64,000 bases of DNA from Euonymus europaeus (Eukaryota > Streptophyta > Magnoliopsida > Celastrales > Celastraceae). The notes below the pieces were generated by a model. It was not told where the DNA came from, searched no databases, and was given only the letters and a program-made list of their open reading frames with translations. The stretch spans positions 14,849,996 through 14,913,995 of the forward strand of contig OY756968.1 in NCBI GenBank assembly GCA_963580455.1. The letters are read 5' to 3'. Made by a program: the position numbers and the translations under genes. Below, in pieces: positions 40,151 to 54,000 of the stretch; positions within the stretch are counted from its first letter, which is position 1, and every line of letters starts with the position of its first letter.

Positions 40151-43100
40151 TTATACTCGTAAAATTTGACGTAGAAGAACAATAAAAAGTGTATATTGAG
40201 CAACTTTGATGGTCCGAAGTTGCTCAACTCTCTCTATGGAGGAGCTTTTAACGATTTTGTCCCTTTGTCGTAGTAATTTGGTGTTTTGGCATCGAAATAA
40301 TCTATGAAGCTTATACTCATAAAATTTGCATATAAGAACAATAAAAATTGTACACCGAGCAACTTTGATGGTCCGAAGTTGCTCAACTCTCTTATATGGA
40401 GGAGCTTTTATCGGTTTTGTCCATTTGTCATAGAAAGTTGGTGTTTTGGCATCGAAATAATCTAGGAAGCTTATACTCATAAAATTTGACATATAAGAAC
40501 AATAAAAATTGTACATAGAGCAATTTTGATGGTCCGAAGTTGCTCAACTCTCTCTATGGAGGAGCTTTTAACGGTTTTGTCTATTTGTCATAGAAAGTTA
40601 GTGTTTTGGCATCGAAATAATCTAGGAAGCTTATACTCATAAAATTTGACATATAAGAACAATAAAAATTGTACACCGAGCAACGTCGATGGTCCGAAGT
40701 TGCTCAACTCTCTCTATGGAGGAGCTTTTAACGGTTTTGTCCATTTGTCATAGAAAGTTGGTGTTTTGGCATCGAAATAATCTATGAAGCTTATACTCGT
40801 AAAATTTTACATAGAAGAACAATAAAAAGTCTATCCGGAGCAACTTTAATCGTCCGAAGTTGCTCAAACCTCTCTATGGAGGAGCTTTTAACGGTTTTGT
40901 CCATTTGTCATAGAAAGTTGGTGTTTCGACATCGAAATAGTCTAGGAAGCTTAAACTCGTAAAATTTGACATATAAGAACACTAAAAATAGTACATCGAG
41001 CAACCTTGATGGTCCGAAGTTGCTCCACTCTCTCTATGGAGGAGCTTTTAAAGGGTTTCGTCCATTTGTCATAGAAAGTTGGTGTTTTGGCATCGAAATA
41101 ATCTATGAAGCTTATACTCCTAAAATTTCACATATAAGAACAATAAAAAGTGTACACCGAGCAACTTTGATGGTCCGAAGTTGCTCAACTCTCTCTATGG
41201 AGGAGCTTTTAACGATTTTATCCATTTGTCATAGAAATTTGGTGTTTTGGCATCCAAATAATCTAGGAAGCTTATACTCATAAAATTTGACATTTAAGAA
41301 CAATAAAAATTGTACACCGAGCAACTTTGATGGTCCGAAGTTTCTCAACTCTCTTATTTGGAGGAGCTTTTATCGGTTTTGTCCATTTGTCATAGAAAGT
41401 TGATGTTTTGGCATCGAAATAATCTAGGAAGCTTATACTCGTAAAATTTGACATAGAAGAACAATAAGAAGTGTAAATAGAGCAATTTTGATGGTCCGAA
41501 GTTGCTCAACTCTCTCTATGGAGGAGCTTTTAACGATTTCGTCCAGTTGTGATAGAAAGTTGGTGTTTTGGCATCGAAATAATCTAGGAAGTTTATACTC
41601 GTAAAATTTGACATAGAAGAACAATAAAAAGTGTACGTAGAGCAATTTTGATGGTCCGAAGTTGCTCAACTCTCTCTATGGAGGAGCTTTTAATGGTTTT
41701 GTCCATATCTCATTGAAAGTTGGTGTTTTGTCATCGAAATAATCTATGAATCTTAAACTCGTAAAATTGTACATATAAGAACAATAAAAATTGTACACCG
41801 AGGAACTTTGATGGTCCGAAGTTGCTCAACTCTCTCTATGGAGGAGCTTTTAAAGGTTTTGTCCATTTGTGATAGAAAGTTGGTGTTTTGGCATCGAAAT
41901 AATCTATGAAGCTTATACTCGTAAAATTTGACATAGAAGAACAATAAAAAGTGTACAGAGAGCAATTTTGATGGTCCGAAGTTGCTCAACTCTCTCTATG
42001 GAGGAGCTTTTAACGGTTTTGTCCATTTCTCATAGAAAGTTGGTGTTTTGGCATCGAAATAATCTATGATTCTTAAACTCGTAGAATTTGACATATAAGA
42101 ACAATAAAAATTGTACACCGAGCAACTTTGATGGTCTGAAGTTGCTCAACTCTCTCTATGGAGGAGCTTTTAACGGTTTCGTCCATTTGTGATAGAAAGT
42201 TGGTGTTTTGGCATCGAAATAATCTATGAAGCTTACACTCGTAAAATTTGACATATAAGAATAATAAAAATTTTACACTGAGCAACTTTGATGGTCCGAA
42301 GTTGCTCAACACTCTCTATGGAGGAGGTTTTAACGGTTTTGTCGATTTGTCATAGAAAGTTGGTGTTTTGGCATCGAAATAATCTAGGAAGCTTATATTC
42401 GTAAAATTTGACATAGAAGAACAATAAAAAGTCTGCATAGAGCAATATTGATGGTCCGAATTTGCTCAACTTTGTCTATGGAGGAGCTTTTAACGATTTC
42501 GTCCATTTGTGATAGAAAGTTGTTGTTTTGGCATTGAAATAATCTAGGAAGCTTAAACTCGTAAAATTTGACATATAAGAACAATAAAAATTGTACATCG
42601 AGTAACTTTGATGGTCCGAAGTTGCTCAGCTCCCTTTATGGAGGAACTTTTAACGGTTTTATCCATTTGTCATAGAAAGTATTTGTTTTGGCATCGAAAT
42701 AATCTAGGAAACTTATATTCGTAAAATTTGACATAGAAGAACAATAAAAAGTGTACATTGAGCAACTTTGATGGTCCTAAGTTGCTCAACTCTCTCTATG
42801 GAGGAGCTTTTAACGGTTTTGTCCGTTTATCATAGAAAGTTGGTGTTTTGGCATCGAAATAGTCTAGGAAGCTTAAACTCGTAAAATTTGACATAGAAGA
42901 ACAATAAAAAGTGTATATTGAGCAACTTTGATGGTCCGAAGTTGCTCAACTCTCTCTATGGAGGAGCTTTTAACAATTTTGTACCTTTGTCATAGAAATT
43001 TGGTGTTTTGGCATCGAAATAATCTATGAAGCTTATACTCATAAAATTTTACATATAAGAACAATAAAAATTCTACACCGAGCAACTTTGATGGTCCGAA

Positions 43101-44314
43101 GTTGCTCAACTCTCTTATATGGAGGAGCTTTTATCGATTTTGTCCATTTGTCATAGAAAGTTGGTGTTTTGGCATCGAAATAATCTAGGAAGCTTATACT
43201 CGTAAAATTTTACATAGAAGAACAATAAAAAGTGTATATTGAGCAACTTTGATGGTCCGAAGTTGCTCAACTCTCTCTATGGAGGTGCTTTTAACGATTT
43301 TGTCCTTTTGTCATAGAAATTTGGTGTTTTGGCATCGAAATGATCTATGAAGCTTATACTCATAAAATTTGACATATAAGAACAATAAAAATTGTACACC
43401 GAGCAACTTTGATGGTCCGAAGTTGCTCAACTTTGTCTATGGAGGAGCTTTTAACGATTTCGTCCATTTGTGATAGAAAGTTGGTGTTTTGGCATCGAAA
43501 TAATCTATGAAGCTTATACTCATAAAATTTTACATATAACAACAATAAAAATTGTACACCGAGCAACTTTGATGGTCCGAAGTTGCTCAACTCTCTTATA
43601 TGGAGGAGCTTTTATCGGTTTTGTCCATTTGTCATAGAAAGTTCGTGTTTTGGCATCGAAATAATCTATGAAGCTTATACTAGTAAAATTTGACATATAA
43701 GAAAAATAAAAATTGTACACCAAGCAACTTTGATGGTCCGAAGTTGCTCAACTCTCTCTACGGTGGAGCTTTTAACTGTTTCGTCCATTTGTGATAGAAA
43801 GTTGGTGTTTTGGCATCGAAATAATCTATGAAGCTTACACTCGTAAAATTTGACATATAAGAACAATAAAAATTGTACATCGAGCAACTTTGATGGTCCG
43901 AAGTTGCTCAGCTCCCTTTATGGAGGAACTTTTAACGGTTTTTTCCATTTGTCATAGAAAGTATGTGTTTTGGCATCGAAATAATCTAGGAAGCTTATAT
44001 TCGTAAAATTTGACATAGAAGAACAATAAAAAGTGTACATCGAGCAACTTTGATGGTCCTAAGTTGCTCAGCTCTCTCTATGGAGGAGGTTTTAACGGTT
44101 TTGTCCATTTTTCATAGAAAGTTGGTGTTTTGGCATCGAAATAATCTAGGAAGCTTATACTCGTAAAATTTGACGTAGAAGAACAATAAAAAGTGTACAT
44201 TGAGCAACTTTGATGGTCCTAAGTTGGTCAACTCTCTCTATGAAGGAGCTTTTAACGGTTTTGTCCGTTTATCATAGAAAGTTGGTGTTTTGGCATCGAA
44301 ATAATCTAGGAAGC
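40151..44314. repeat. HOR block III unit 2 (26 monomers, 4164 bp)
   Basis: Matches unit 1 with offset 3843 up to about 41950, then follows a different path through monomers that recur 7208 bp downstream (for example 42073 and 49281). It is the full-length form of the later units. Confidence 0.85.
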
Positions 44315-47300
44315 TTATACTCGTAAAATTTGACGTAGAAGAACAATAAAAAGTGTATATTGAGCAACTTTGATGGTCCGAAGTTGCTCAACTCTCTCTA
44401 TGGAGGAGCTTTTAACGATTTTGTCCCTTTGTCGTAGTAATTTGGTGTTTTGGCATCGAAATAATCTATGAAGCTTATACTCATAAAATTTGCATATAAG
44501 AACAATAAAAATTGTACACCGAGCAACTTTGATGGTCCGAAGTTGCTCAACTCTCTTATATGGAGGAGCTTTTATCGGTTTTGTCCATTTGTCATAGAAA
44601 GTTGGTGTTTTGGCATCGAAATAATCTAGGAAGCTTATACTCATAAAATTTGACATATAAGAACAATAAAAATTGTACATAGAGCAATTTTGATGGTCCG
44701 AAGTTGCTCAACTCTCTCTATGGAGGAGCTTTTAACGGTTTTGTCTATTTGTCATAGAAAGTTAGTGTTTTGGCATCGAAATAATCTAGGAAGCTTATAC
44801 TCATAAAATTTGACATATAAGAACAATAAAAATTGTACACCGAGCAACGTCGATGGTCCGAAGTTGCTCAACTCTCTCTATGGAGGAGCTTTTAACGGTT
44901 TTGTCCATTTGTCATAGAAAGTTGGTGTTTTGGCATCGAAATAATCTATGAAGCTTATACTCGTAAAATTTTACATAGAAGAACAATAAAAAGTCTATCC
45001 GGAGCAACTTTAATCGTCCGAAGTTGCTCAAATCTCTCTATGGAGGAGCTTTTAACGGTTTTGTCCATTTGTCATAGAAAGTTGGTGTTTCGACATCGAA
45101 ATAGTCTAGGAAGCTTAAACTCGTAAAATTTGACATATAAGAACACTAAAAATAGTACATCGAGCAACCTTGATGGTCCGAAGTTGCTCCACTCTCTCTA
45201 TGGAGGAGCTTTTAAAGGGTTTCGTCCATTTGTCATAGAAAGTTGGTGTTTTGGCATCGAAATAATCTATGAAGCTTATACTCCTAAAATTTCACATATA
45301 AGAACAATAAAAAGTGTACACCGAGCAACTTTGATGGTCCGAAGTTGCTCAACTCTCTCTATGGAGGAGCTTTTAACGATTTTATCCATTTGTCATAGAA
45401 ATTTGGTGTTTTGGCATCCAAATAATCTAGGAAGCTTATACTCATAAAATTTGACATTTAAGAACAATAAAAATTGTACACCGAGCAACTTTGATGGTCC
45501 GAAGTTTCTCAACTCTCTTATTTGGAGGAGCTTTTATCGGTTTTGTCCATTTGTCATAGAAAGTTGATGTTTTGGCATCGAAATAATCTAGGAAGCTTAT
45601 ACTCGTAAAATTTGACATAGAAGAACAATAAGAAGTGTAAATAGAGCAATTTTGATGGTCCGAAGTTGCTCAACTCTCTCTATGGAGGAGCTTTTAACGA
45701 TTTCGTCCATTTGTGATAGAAAGTTGGTGTTTTGGCATCGAAATAATCTAGGAAGTTTATACTCGTAAAATTTGACATAGAAGAACAATAAAAAGTGTAC
45801 GTAGAGCAATTTTGATGGTCCGAAGTTGCTCAACTCTCTCTATGGAGGAGCTTTTAACGATTTTGTACGTTTGTCATAGAAAGTTGGTGTTTTGGCATCG
45901 AAATAGTCTAGGAAGCTTAAACTCGTAAAATTTGACATAGAAGAACAATAAAAAGTGTATATTGAGCAACTTTGATGGTCCGAAGTTGCTCAACTCTCTC
46001 TATGGAGGAGCTTTTAACGATTTTGTCCCTTTGTCATAGAAATTTGGTGTTTTGGCATCGAAATAATCTATGAAGCTTATACTCATAAAATTTTACATAT
46101 AAGAACAATAAAAATTCTACACCGAGCAACTTTGATGGTCCGAAGTTGCTCAACTCTCTTATATGGAGGAGCTTTTATCGATTTTGTCCATTTGTCATAG
46201 AAAGTTGGTGTTTTGGCATCGAAATAATCTAGGAAGCTTATACTCGTAAAATTTTACATAGAAGAACAATAAAAAGTGTATATTGAGCAACTTTGATGGT
46301 CCGAAGTTGCTCAACTCTCTCTATGGAGGTGCTTTTAACGATTTTGTCCTTTTGTCATAGAAATTTGGTGTTTTGGCATCGAAATGATCTATGAAGCTTA
46401 TACTCATAAAATTTGACATATAAGAACAATAAAAATTGTACACCGAGCAACTTTGATGGTCCGAAGTTGCTCAACTTTGTCTATGGAGGAGCTTTTAACG
46501 ATTTCGTCCATTTGTGATAGAAAGTTGGTGTTTTGGCATCGAAATAATCTATGAAGCTTATACTCATAAAATTTTACATATAACAACAATAAAAATTGTA
46601 CACCGAGCAACTTTGATGGTCCGAAGTTGCTCAACTCTCTTATATGGAGGAGCTTTTATCGGTTTTGTCCATTTGTCATAGAAAGTTCGTGTTTTGGCAT
46701 CGAAATAATCTATGAAGCTTATACTAGTAAAATTTGACATATAAGAAAAATAAAAATTGTACACCAAGCAACTTTGATGGTCCGAAGTTGCTCAACTCTC
46801 TCTACGGTGGAGCTTTTAACTGTTTCGTCCATTTGTGATAGAAAGTTGGTGTTTTGGCATCGAAATAATCTATGAAGCTTACACTCGTAAAATTTGACAT
46901 ATAAGAACAATAAAAATTGTACATCGAGCAACTTTGATGGTCCGAAGTTGCTCAGCTCCCTTTATGGAGGAACTTTTAACGGTTTTTTCCATTTGTCATA
47001 GAAAGTATGTGTTTTGGCATCGAAATAATCTAGGAAGCTTATATTCGTAAAATTTGACATAGAAGAACAATAAAAAGTGTACATCGAGCAACTTTGATGG
47101 TCCTAAGTTGCTCAGCTCTCTCTATGGAGGAGGTTTTAACGGTTTTTTCCATTTTTCATAGAAAGTTGGTGTTTTGGCATCGAAATAATCTAGGAAGCTT
47201 ATACTCGTAAAATTTGACGTAGAAGAACAATAAAAAGTGTACATTGAGCAACTTTGATGGTCCTAAGTTGGTCAACTCTCTCTATGAAGGAGCTTTTAAC

Positions 47301-47358
47301 GGTTTTGTCCGTTTATCATAGAAAGTTGGTGTTTTGGCATCGAAATAATCTAGGAAGC
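44315..47358. repeat. HOR block III unit 3 (19 monomers, 3044 bp, deletion form)
   Basis: Matches unit 2 at offset 4164 to about 45850, then at offset 3044. The difference, 1120 bp, is exactly seven monomers, corresponding to about 41690-42810 of unit 2. The joint monomer near 45860 has TTTTGTACGTTTGTCATAG. Confidence 0.87.
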
Positions 47359-50300
47359 TTATACTCGTAAAATTTGACGTAGAAGAACAATAAAAAGTGT
47401 ATATTGAGCAACTTTGATGGTCCGAAGTTGCTCAACTCTCTCTATGGAGGAGCTTTTAACGATTTTGTCCCTTTGTCGTAGTAATTTGGTGTTTTGGCAT
47501 CGAAATAATCTATGAAGCTTATACTCATAAAATTTGCATATAAGAACAATAAAAATTGTACACCGAGCAACTTTGATGGTCCGAAGTTGCTCAACTCTCT
47601 TATATGGAGGAGCTTTTATCGGTTTTGTCCATTTGTCATAGAAAGTTGGTGTTTTGGCATCGAAATAATCTAGGAAGCTTATACTCATAAAATTTGACAT
47701 ATAAGAACAATAAAAATTGTACATAGAGCAATTTTGATGGTCCGAAGTTGCTCAACTCTCTCTATGGAGGAGCTTTTAACGGTTTTGTCTATTTGTCATA
47801 GAAAGTTAGTGTTTTGGCATCGAAATAATCTAGGAAGCTTATACTCATAAAATTTGACATATAAGAACAATAAAAATTGTACACTGAGCAACGTCGATGG
47901 TCCGAAGTTGCTCAACTCTCTCTATGGAGGAGCTTTTAACGGTTTTGTCCATTTGTCATAGAAAGTTGGTGTTTTGGCATCGAAATAATCTATGAAGCTT
48001 ATACTCGTAAAATTTTACATAGAAGAACAATAAAAAGTCTATCCGGAGCAACTTTAATCGTCCGAAGTTGCTCAAATCTCTCTATGGAGGAGCTTTTAAC
48101 GGTTTTGTCCATTTGTCATAGAAAGTTGGTGTTTCGACATCGAAATAGTCTAGGAAGCTTAAACTCGTAAAATTTGACATATAAGAACACTAAAAATTGT
48201 ACATCGAGCAACCTTGATGGTCCGAAGTTGCTCCACTCTCTCTATGGAGGAGCTTTTAAAGGGTTTCGTCCATTTGTCATAGAAAGTTGGTGTTTTGGCA
48301 TCGAAATAATCTATGAAGCTTATACTCCTAAAATTTCACATATAAGAACAATAAAAAGTGTACACCGAGCAACTTTGATGGTCCGAAGTTGCTCAACTCT
48401 CTCTATGGAGGAGCTTTTAACGATTTTATCCATTTGTCATAGAAATTTGGTGTTTTGGCATCCAAATAATCTAGGAAGCTTATACTCATAAAATTTGACA
48501 TTTAAGAACAATAAAAATTGTACACCGAGCAACTTTGATGGTCCGAAGTTTCTCAACTCTCTTATTTGGAGGAGCTTTTATCGGTTTTGTCCATTTGTCA
48601 TAGAAAGTTGATGTTTTGGCATCGAAATAATCTAGGAAGCTTATACTCGTAAAATTTGACATAGAAGAACAATAAGAAGTGTAAATAGAGCAATTTTGAT
48701 GGTCTGAAGTTGCTCAACTCTCTCTATGGAGGAGCTTTTAACGATTTCGTCCATTTGTGATAGAAAGTTGGTGTTTTGGCATCGAAATAATCTAGGAAGT
48801 TTATACTCGTAAAATTTGACATAGAAGAACAATAAAAAGTGTACGTAGAGCAATTTTGATGGTCCGAAGTTGCTCAACTCTCTCTATGGAGGAGCTTTTA
48901 ATGGTTTTGTCCATATCTCATTGAAAGTTGGTGTTTTGGCATCGAAATAATCTATGAATCTTAAACTCGTAAAATTGTACATATAAGAACAATAAAAATT
49001 GTACACCGAGGAACTTTGATGGTCCGAAGTTGCTCAACTCTCTCTATGGAGGAGCTTTTAAAGGTTTTGTCCATTTGTGATAGAAAGTTCGTGTTTTGGC
49101 ATCGAAATAATCTATGAAGCTTATACTCGTAAAATTTGACATAGAAGAACAATAAAAAGTGTACAGAGAGCAATTTTGATGGTCCGAAGTTGCTCAACTC
49201 TCTCTATGGAGGAGCTTTTAACGGTTTTGTCCATTTCTCATAGAAAGTTGGTGTTTTGGCATCGAAATAATCTATGATTCTTAAACTCGTAGAATTTGAT
49301 ATATAAGAACAATAAAAATTGTACACCGAGCAACTTTGATGGTCTGAAGTTGCTCAACTCTCTCTATGGAGGAGCTTTTAACGGTTTCGTCCATTTGTGA
49401 TAGAAAGTTGGTGTTTTGGCATCGAAATAATCTATGAAGCTTACACTCGTAAAATTTGACATATAAGAATAATAAAAATTTTACACTGAGCAACTTTGAT
49501 GGTCCGAAGTTGCTCAACACTCTCTATGGAGGAGGTTTTAACGGTTTTGTCGATTTGTCATAGAAAGTTGGTGTTTTGGCATCGAAATAATCTAGGAAGC
49601 TTATATTCGTAAAATTTGACATAGAAGAACAATAAAAAGTCTACATAGAGCAATATTGATGGTCCGAAGTTGCTCAACTTTGTCTATGGAGGAGCTTTTA
49701 ACGATTTCGTCCATTTGTGATAGAAAGTTGTTGTTTTGGCATTGAAATAATCTAGGAAGCTTAAACTCGTAAAATTTGACATATAAGAACACTAAAAATT
49801 GTACATCGAGTAACTTTGATGGTCCGAAGTTGCTCAGCTCCCTTTATGGAGGAACTTTTAACGGTTTTATCCATTTGTCATAGAAAGTATTTGTTTTGGC
49901 ATCGAAATAATCTAGGAAACTTATATTCGTAAAATTTGACATAGAAGAACAATAAAAAGTGTACATTGAGCAACTTTGATGGTCCTAAGTTGCTCAACTC
50001 TCTCTATGGAGGAGCTTTTAACGGTTTTGTCCGTTTATCATAGAAAGTTGGTGTTTTGGCATCGAAATAGTCTAGGAAGCTTAAACTCGTAAAATTTGAC
50101 ATAGAAGAACAATAAAAAGTGTATATTGAGCAACTTTGATGGTCCGAAGTTGCTCAACTCTCTCTATGGAGGAGCTTTTAACGATTTTGTCCCTTTGTCA
50201 TAGAAATTTGGTGTTTTGGCATCGAAATAATCTATGAAGCTTATACTCATAAAATTTTACATATAAGAACAATAAAAATTCTACACCGAGCAACTTTGAT

Positions 50301-51020
50301 GGTCCGAAGTTGCTCAACTCTCTTATATGGAGGAGCTTTTGTCGATTTTGTCCATTTGTCATAGAAAGTTGGTGTTTTGGCATCGAAATAATCTAGGAAG
50401 CTTATACTCGTAAAATTTTACATAGAAGAACAATAAAAAGTGTATATTGAGCAACTTTGATGGTCCGAAGTTGCTCAACTCTCTCTATGGAGGTGCTTTT
50501 AACGATTTTGTCCTTTTGTCATAGAAATTTGGTGTTTTGGCATCGAAATGATCTATGAAGCTTATACTCATAAAATTTGACATATAAGAACAATAAAAAT
50601 TGTACACCGAGCAACTTTGATGGTCCGAAGTTGCTCAACTTTGTCTATGGAGGAGCTTTTAACGATTTCGTCCATTTGTGATAGAAAGTTGGTGTTTTGG
50701 CATCGAAATAATCTATGAAGCTTATACTCATAAAATTTTACATATAAGAACAATAAAAATTGTACACCGAGCAACTTTGATGGTCCGAAGTTGCTCAACT
50801 CTCTTATATGGAGGAGCTTTTATCGGTTTTGTCCATTTGTCATAGAAAGTTCGTGTTTTGGCATCGAAATAATCTATGAAGCTTATACTAGTAAAATTTG
50901 ACATATAAGAAAAATAAAAGTTGTACACCAAGCAACTTTGATGGTCCGAAGTTGCTCAACTCTCTCTACGGTGGAGCTTTTAACTGTTTCGTCCATTTGT
51001 GATAGAAAGTTGGTGTTTTG
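47359..51020. repeat. HOR block III unit 4 (partial)
   Basis: Follows unit 2 at offset 7208 with the seven monomers restored, and unit 3 at offset 4164 near its end. Similarity is lost near 51020, so the unit is incomplete at its right end. Confidence 0.82.
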
Positions 51021-54000
51021 GCATCGAAATAATCTATGAATCTTAAACTCGTAAAATTTGACATATAAGAACAATAAAAATTGTACACCGAGCAACTTTG
51101 ATGGTCCGAAAATGCTCAACTCTCTTATATGGAGGAGCTTTTATCGGTTTTGTCCATTTGTCATAGAAAGCTGGTGTTTTGGCATCGAAATAATCTAGGA
51201 AGCTTATACTCGTAAAATTTGACATAGAAGAACAATAAAAAGTGTACGTAGAGCAATTTTGATGGTCCGAAGTTGCTCAACTCTCTCTATGGAGGAGCTT
51301 TTAACGGTTTTGTCCATATCTCATAGAAAGTTTGTGTTTTGGCATCGAAATAATCTATGAATCTTAAACTCGTAAAATTTGACATATAAGAACAATAAAA
51401 ATTGTACACGGAGCAACTTTGATGGTCCGAAGTTGCTCAACTCTCTCTATGGAGGAGCTTTTAAAGGTTTTGTCCATTTGTGATAGAAAGTTGGTGTTTT
51501 GGCATCGAAATAATCTATGATTCTTAAACTCGTAGAATTTGACATATAAGAACAATAAAAATTGTACACTGAGCAACGTTGATGGTCCGAAGTTGCTCAA
51601 CTCTCTCTATGGAGGAGCTTTTAACGGTTTTGTCCATTTGTCATAGAAAGTTGGTGTTTTGGCATCGAAATAATCTATGAAGCTTATACTCGTAAAATTT
51701 TACATAGAAGAACAATAAAAAGTCTATCCATAGCAACTTTAATCGTCCGAAGTTGCTCAACTCTCTCTATGGAGGAGCTTTTAATGGTTTTGTCCATTTG
51801 TCATAGAAAGTTTGTGTTTTGGCATCGAAATAATCTAGTAAGCTTAAACTATTAAAATTTGACATATAAGAACAATAAAAATTGTACATCGAGCAACTTT
51901 GATGATCCGAAGTTGCACAGCTCCCTCTATGGAGGAACTTTTAACGGTTTTTTCCATTTGTCATAGAAAGTATGTGACATATAAGAACACTAAAAATTGT
52001 ACATCGAGCAACTTTGATGGTCCGAAGTTGCTCAACTCTCTCTATGGAGGAGCTTTTAAAGGGTTTCGTCTATTTGTCATAGAAAGTTGGTGTTTTGGCA
52101 CCGAAATAATCTATGAAGTTTATACTCCTAAAATTTCACATATAAGAACAATAAAAAGTGTACACCGAGCAACTTTGATGGTCCGAAGTTGCTCAACTCT
52201 CTCTATGGAGGAGCTTTTAACGATTTTATCCATTTGTCATAGAAATTTGGTGTTTTGGCATCCAAATAATCTAGGATGCTTATACTCATAAAATTTGACA
52301 TATAAGAAAAATAAAAATTGTACACCGAGCAACTTTGATGGTCCGAAGTTTCTCAACTCTCTTATATGGAGGAGCTTTTATCGGTTTTGTCCATTTGTCA
52401 TAGAAAGTTGGTGTTTTGGCATCGAAATAATCTAGGAAGCTTATACTCGTAAAATTTGACATAGAAGAACAATAAGAAGGGTAAATAGAACAATTTTGAT
52501 GGTCCGAAGTTGCTCAACTCTGTCTATGGAGGAGCTTTTAACGATTTCGTCCATTTGTCATAGAAAGTTGGTGTTTTGGCATCGAAATAATCTAGGAAGC
52601 TTATACTCGTAAAATTTGACATACAAGAACAATAAAAAGTGTACGTAGAGCAATTTTGATGGTCCGAAGTTGCTCAACTCTCTCTATGGAGGAGCTTTTA
52701 ACGGTTTTGTCCATATCTCATAGAAAGTTGGTGTTTTGGCATCGAAATAATCTATGAATCTTAAACTCGTAAAATTTGACATATAAGAACAATAAAAATT
52801 GTACACCGAGCAACTTTGATGGTCCGAAGTTGCTCAACTCTCTCTATGGAGGAGCTTTTATCGGTTTTGTCCATTTGTGATAGAAAGTTGGTGTTTTGGC
52901 ATCGAAATAATCTATGATTCTTAAACTCGTAGAATTTGACATATAAGAACAATAAAAAGTGTACATAGAGCAATTTTGATGGTCCGAAGTTGCTCAACTC
53001 TCTCTATGGAGGAGCTTTTATCGGTTTTGTCCATTTGTGATAGAAAGTTGGTGTTTTGGCATCGAAATAATCTATGAAGCTTATACTCGTAAAATTTGAC
53101 ATAGAAGAATAATAAAAAGTGTACATAGAGCAATTTTGATGTTCCGAAGTTTGCTCAACTCTGTCTATGGAGGAGCTTTAAACGATTTCGTCCATTTGTG
53201 ATAGAAAGTTGGGTTTTGGCATCGAAATAATCTAGGAAGCTTATACTCGTAAAATTTGACATAGAAGAACAATATAAAGTGTACATAGAGCAATTTTGAT
53301 GGTCCGAAGTTGCTCAACTCTCTCTATGGAGGAGCTTTTAACGATTTCGTCCATTTGTGATAGAAAGTTGGTGTTTTGGCATCGAAATAATCTAGAAAGC
53401 TTATACTCGTAAAATTTGACATAGAAGAACAATAAAAAGTGTACAGAGAGCAATTTTGATGGTCCGAAGTTGCTCAACTCTCTCTATGGAGGAGCTTTTA
53501 ACGGTTTTGTCCATTTGTCATAGAAAGTTGGTGTTTCAGCATCAAAATAGTCTAGGAAGCTTATACTCTTAAAATTTGACATAGAAGAACGAACAATAAA
53601 AAGTGTACATTGAGCAACTTTGATGGTCCTAAGTTGCTCAAATCTCTCTATGGAGGAGCTTTTAACGGTTTTGTCCCTTTGTCATAGAAATTTGGTGTTT
53701 TGGCATCGAAATAATCTATGAAGCTTATACTCATAAAATTTGACATATAAGAACAATAAAAATTGTACACCGAGCAACTTTGATGGTCCGAAGTTGCTCA
53801 ACTCTCTTATATGGAGGAGCTTTTATCGATTTTGTCCATTTGTCAAAGAAAGTTGGTGTTTTGGCATCGAAATAATCTAGGAAGCTTATACTCGTAAAAC
53901 TTGACATAGAAGAACAATAAAAAGTGTACATAGAGCAATTTTGATGGTCCGAAGTTGCTCAACTCTCTCTATGGAGGAGCTTTTAACGGTTTTGTCTATT

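Noticed and set aside
21586..52291. Plus-strand frames of 64-130 codons in the satellite (for example 37123-37440 and 51899-52291)
   Set aside because: They arise from indels or base changes in monomers and repeat with the HOR; no coding evidence.
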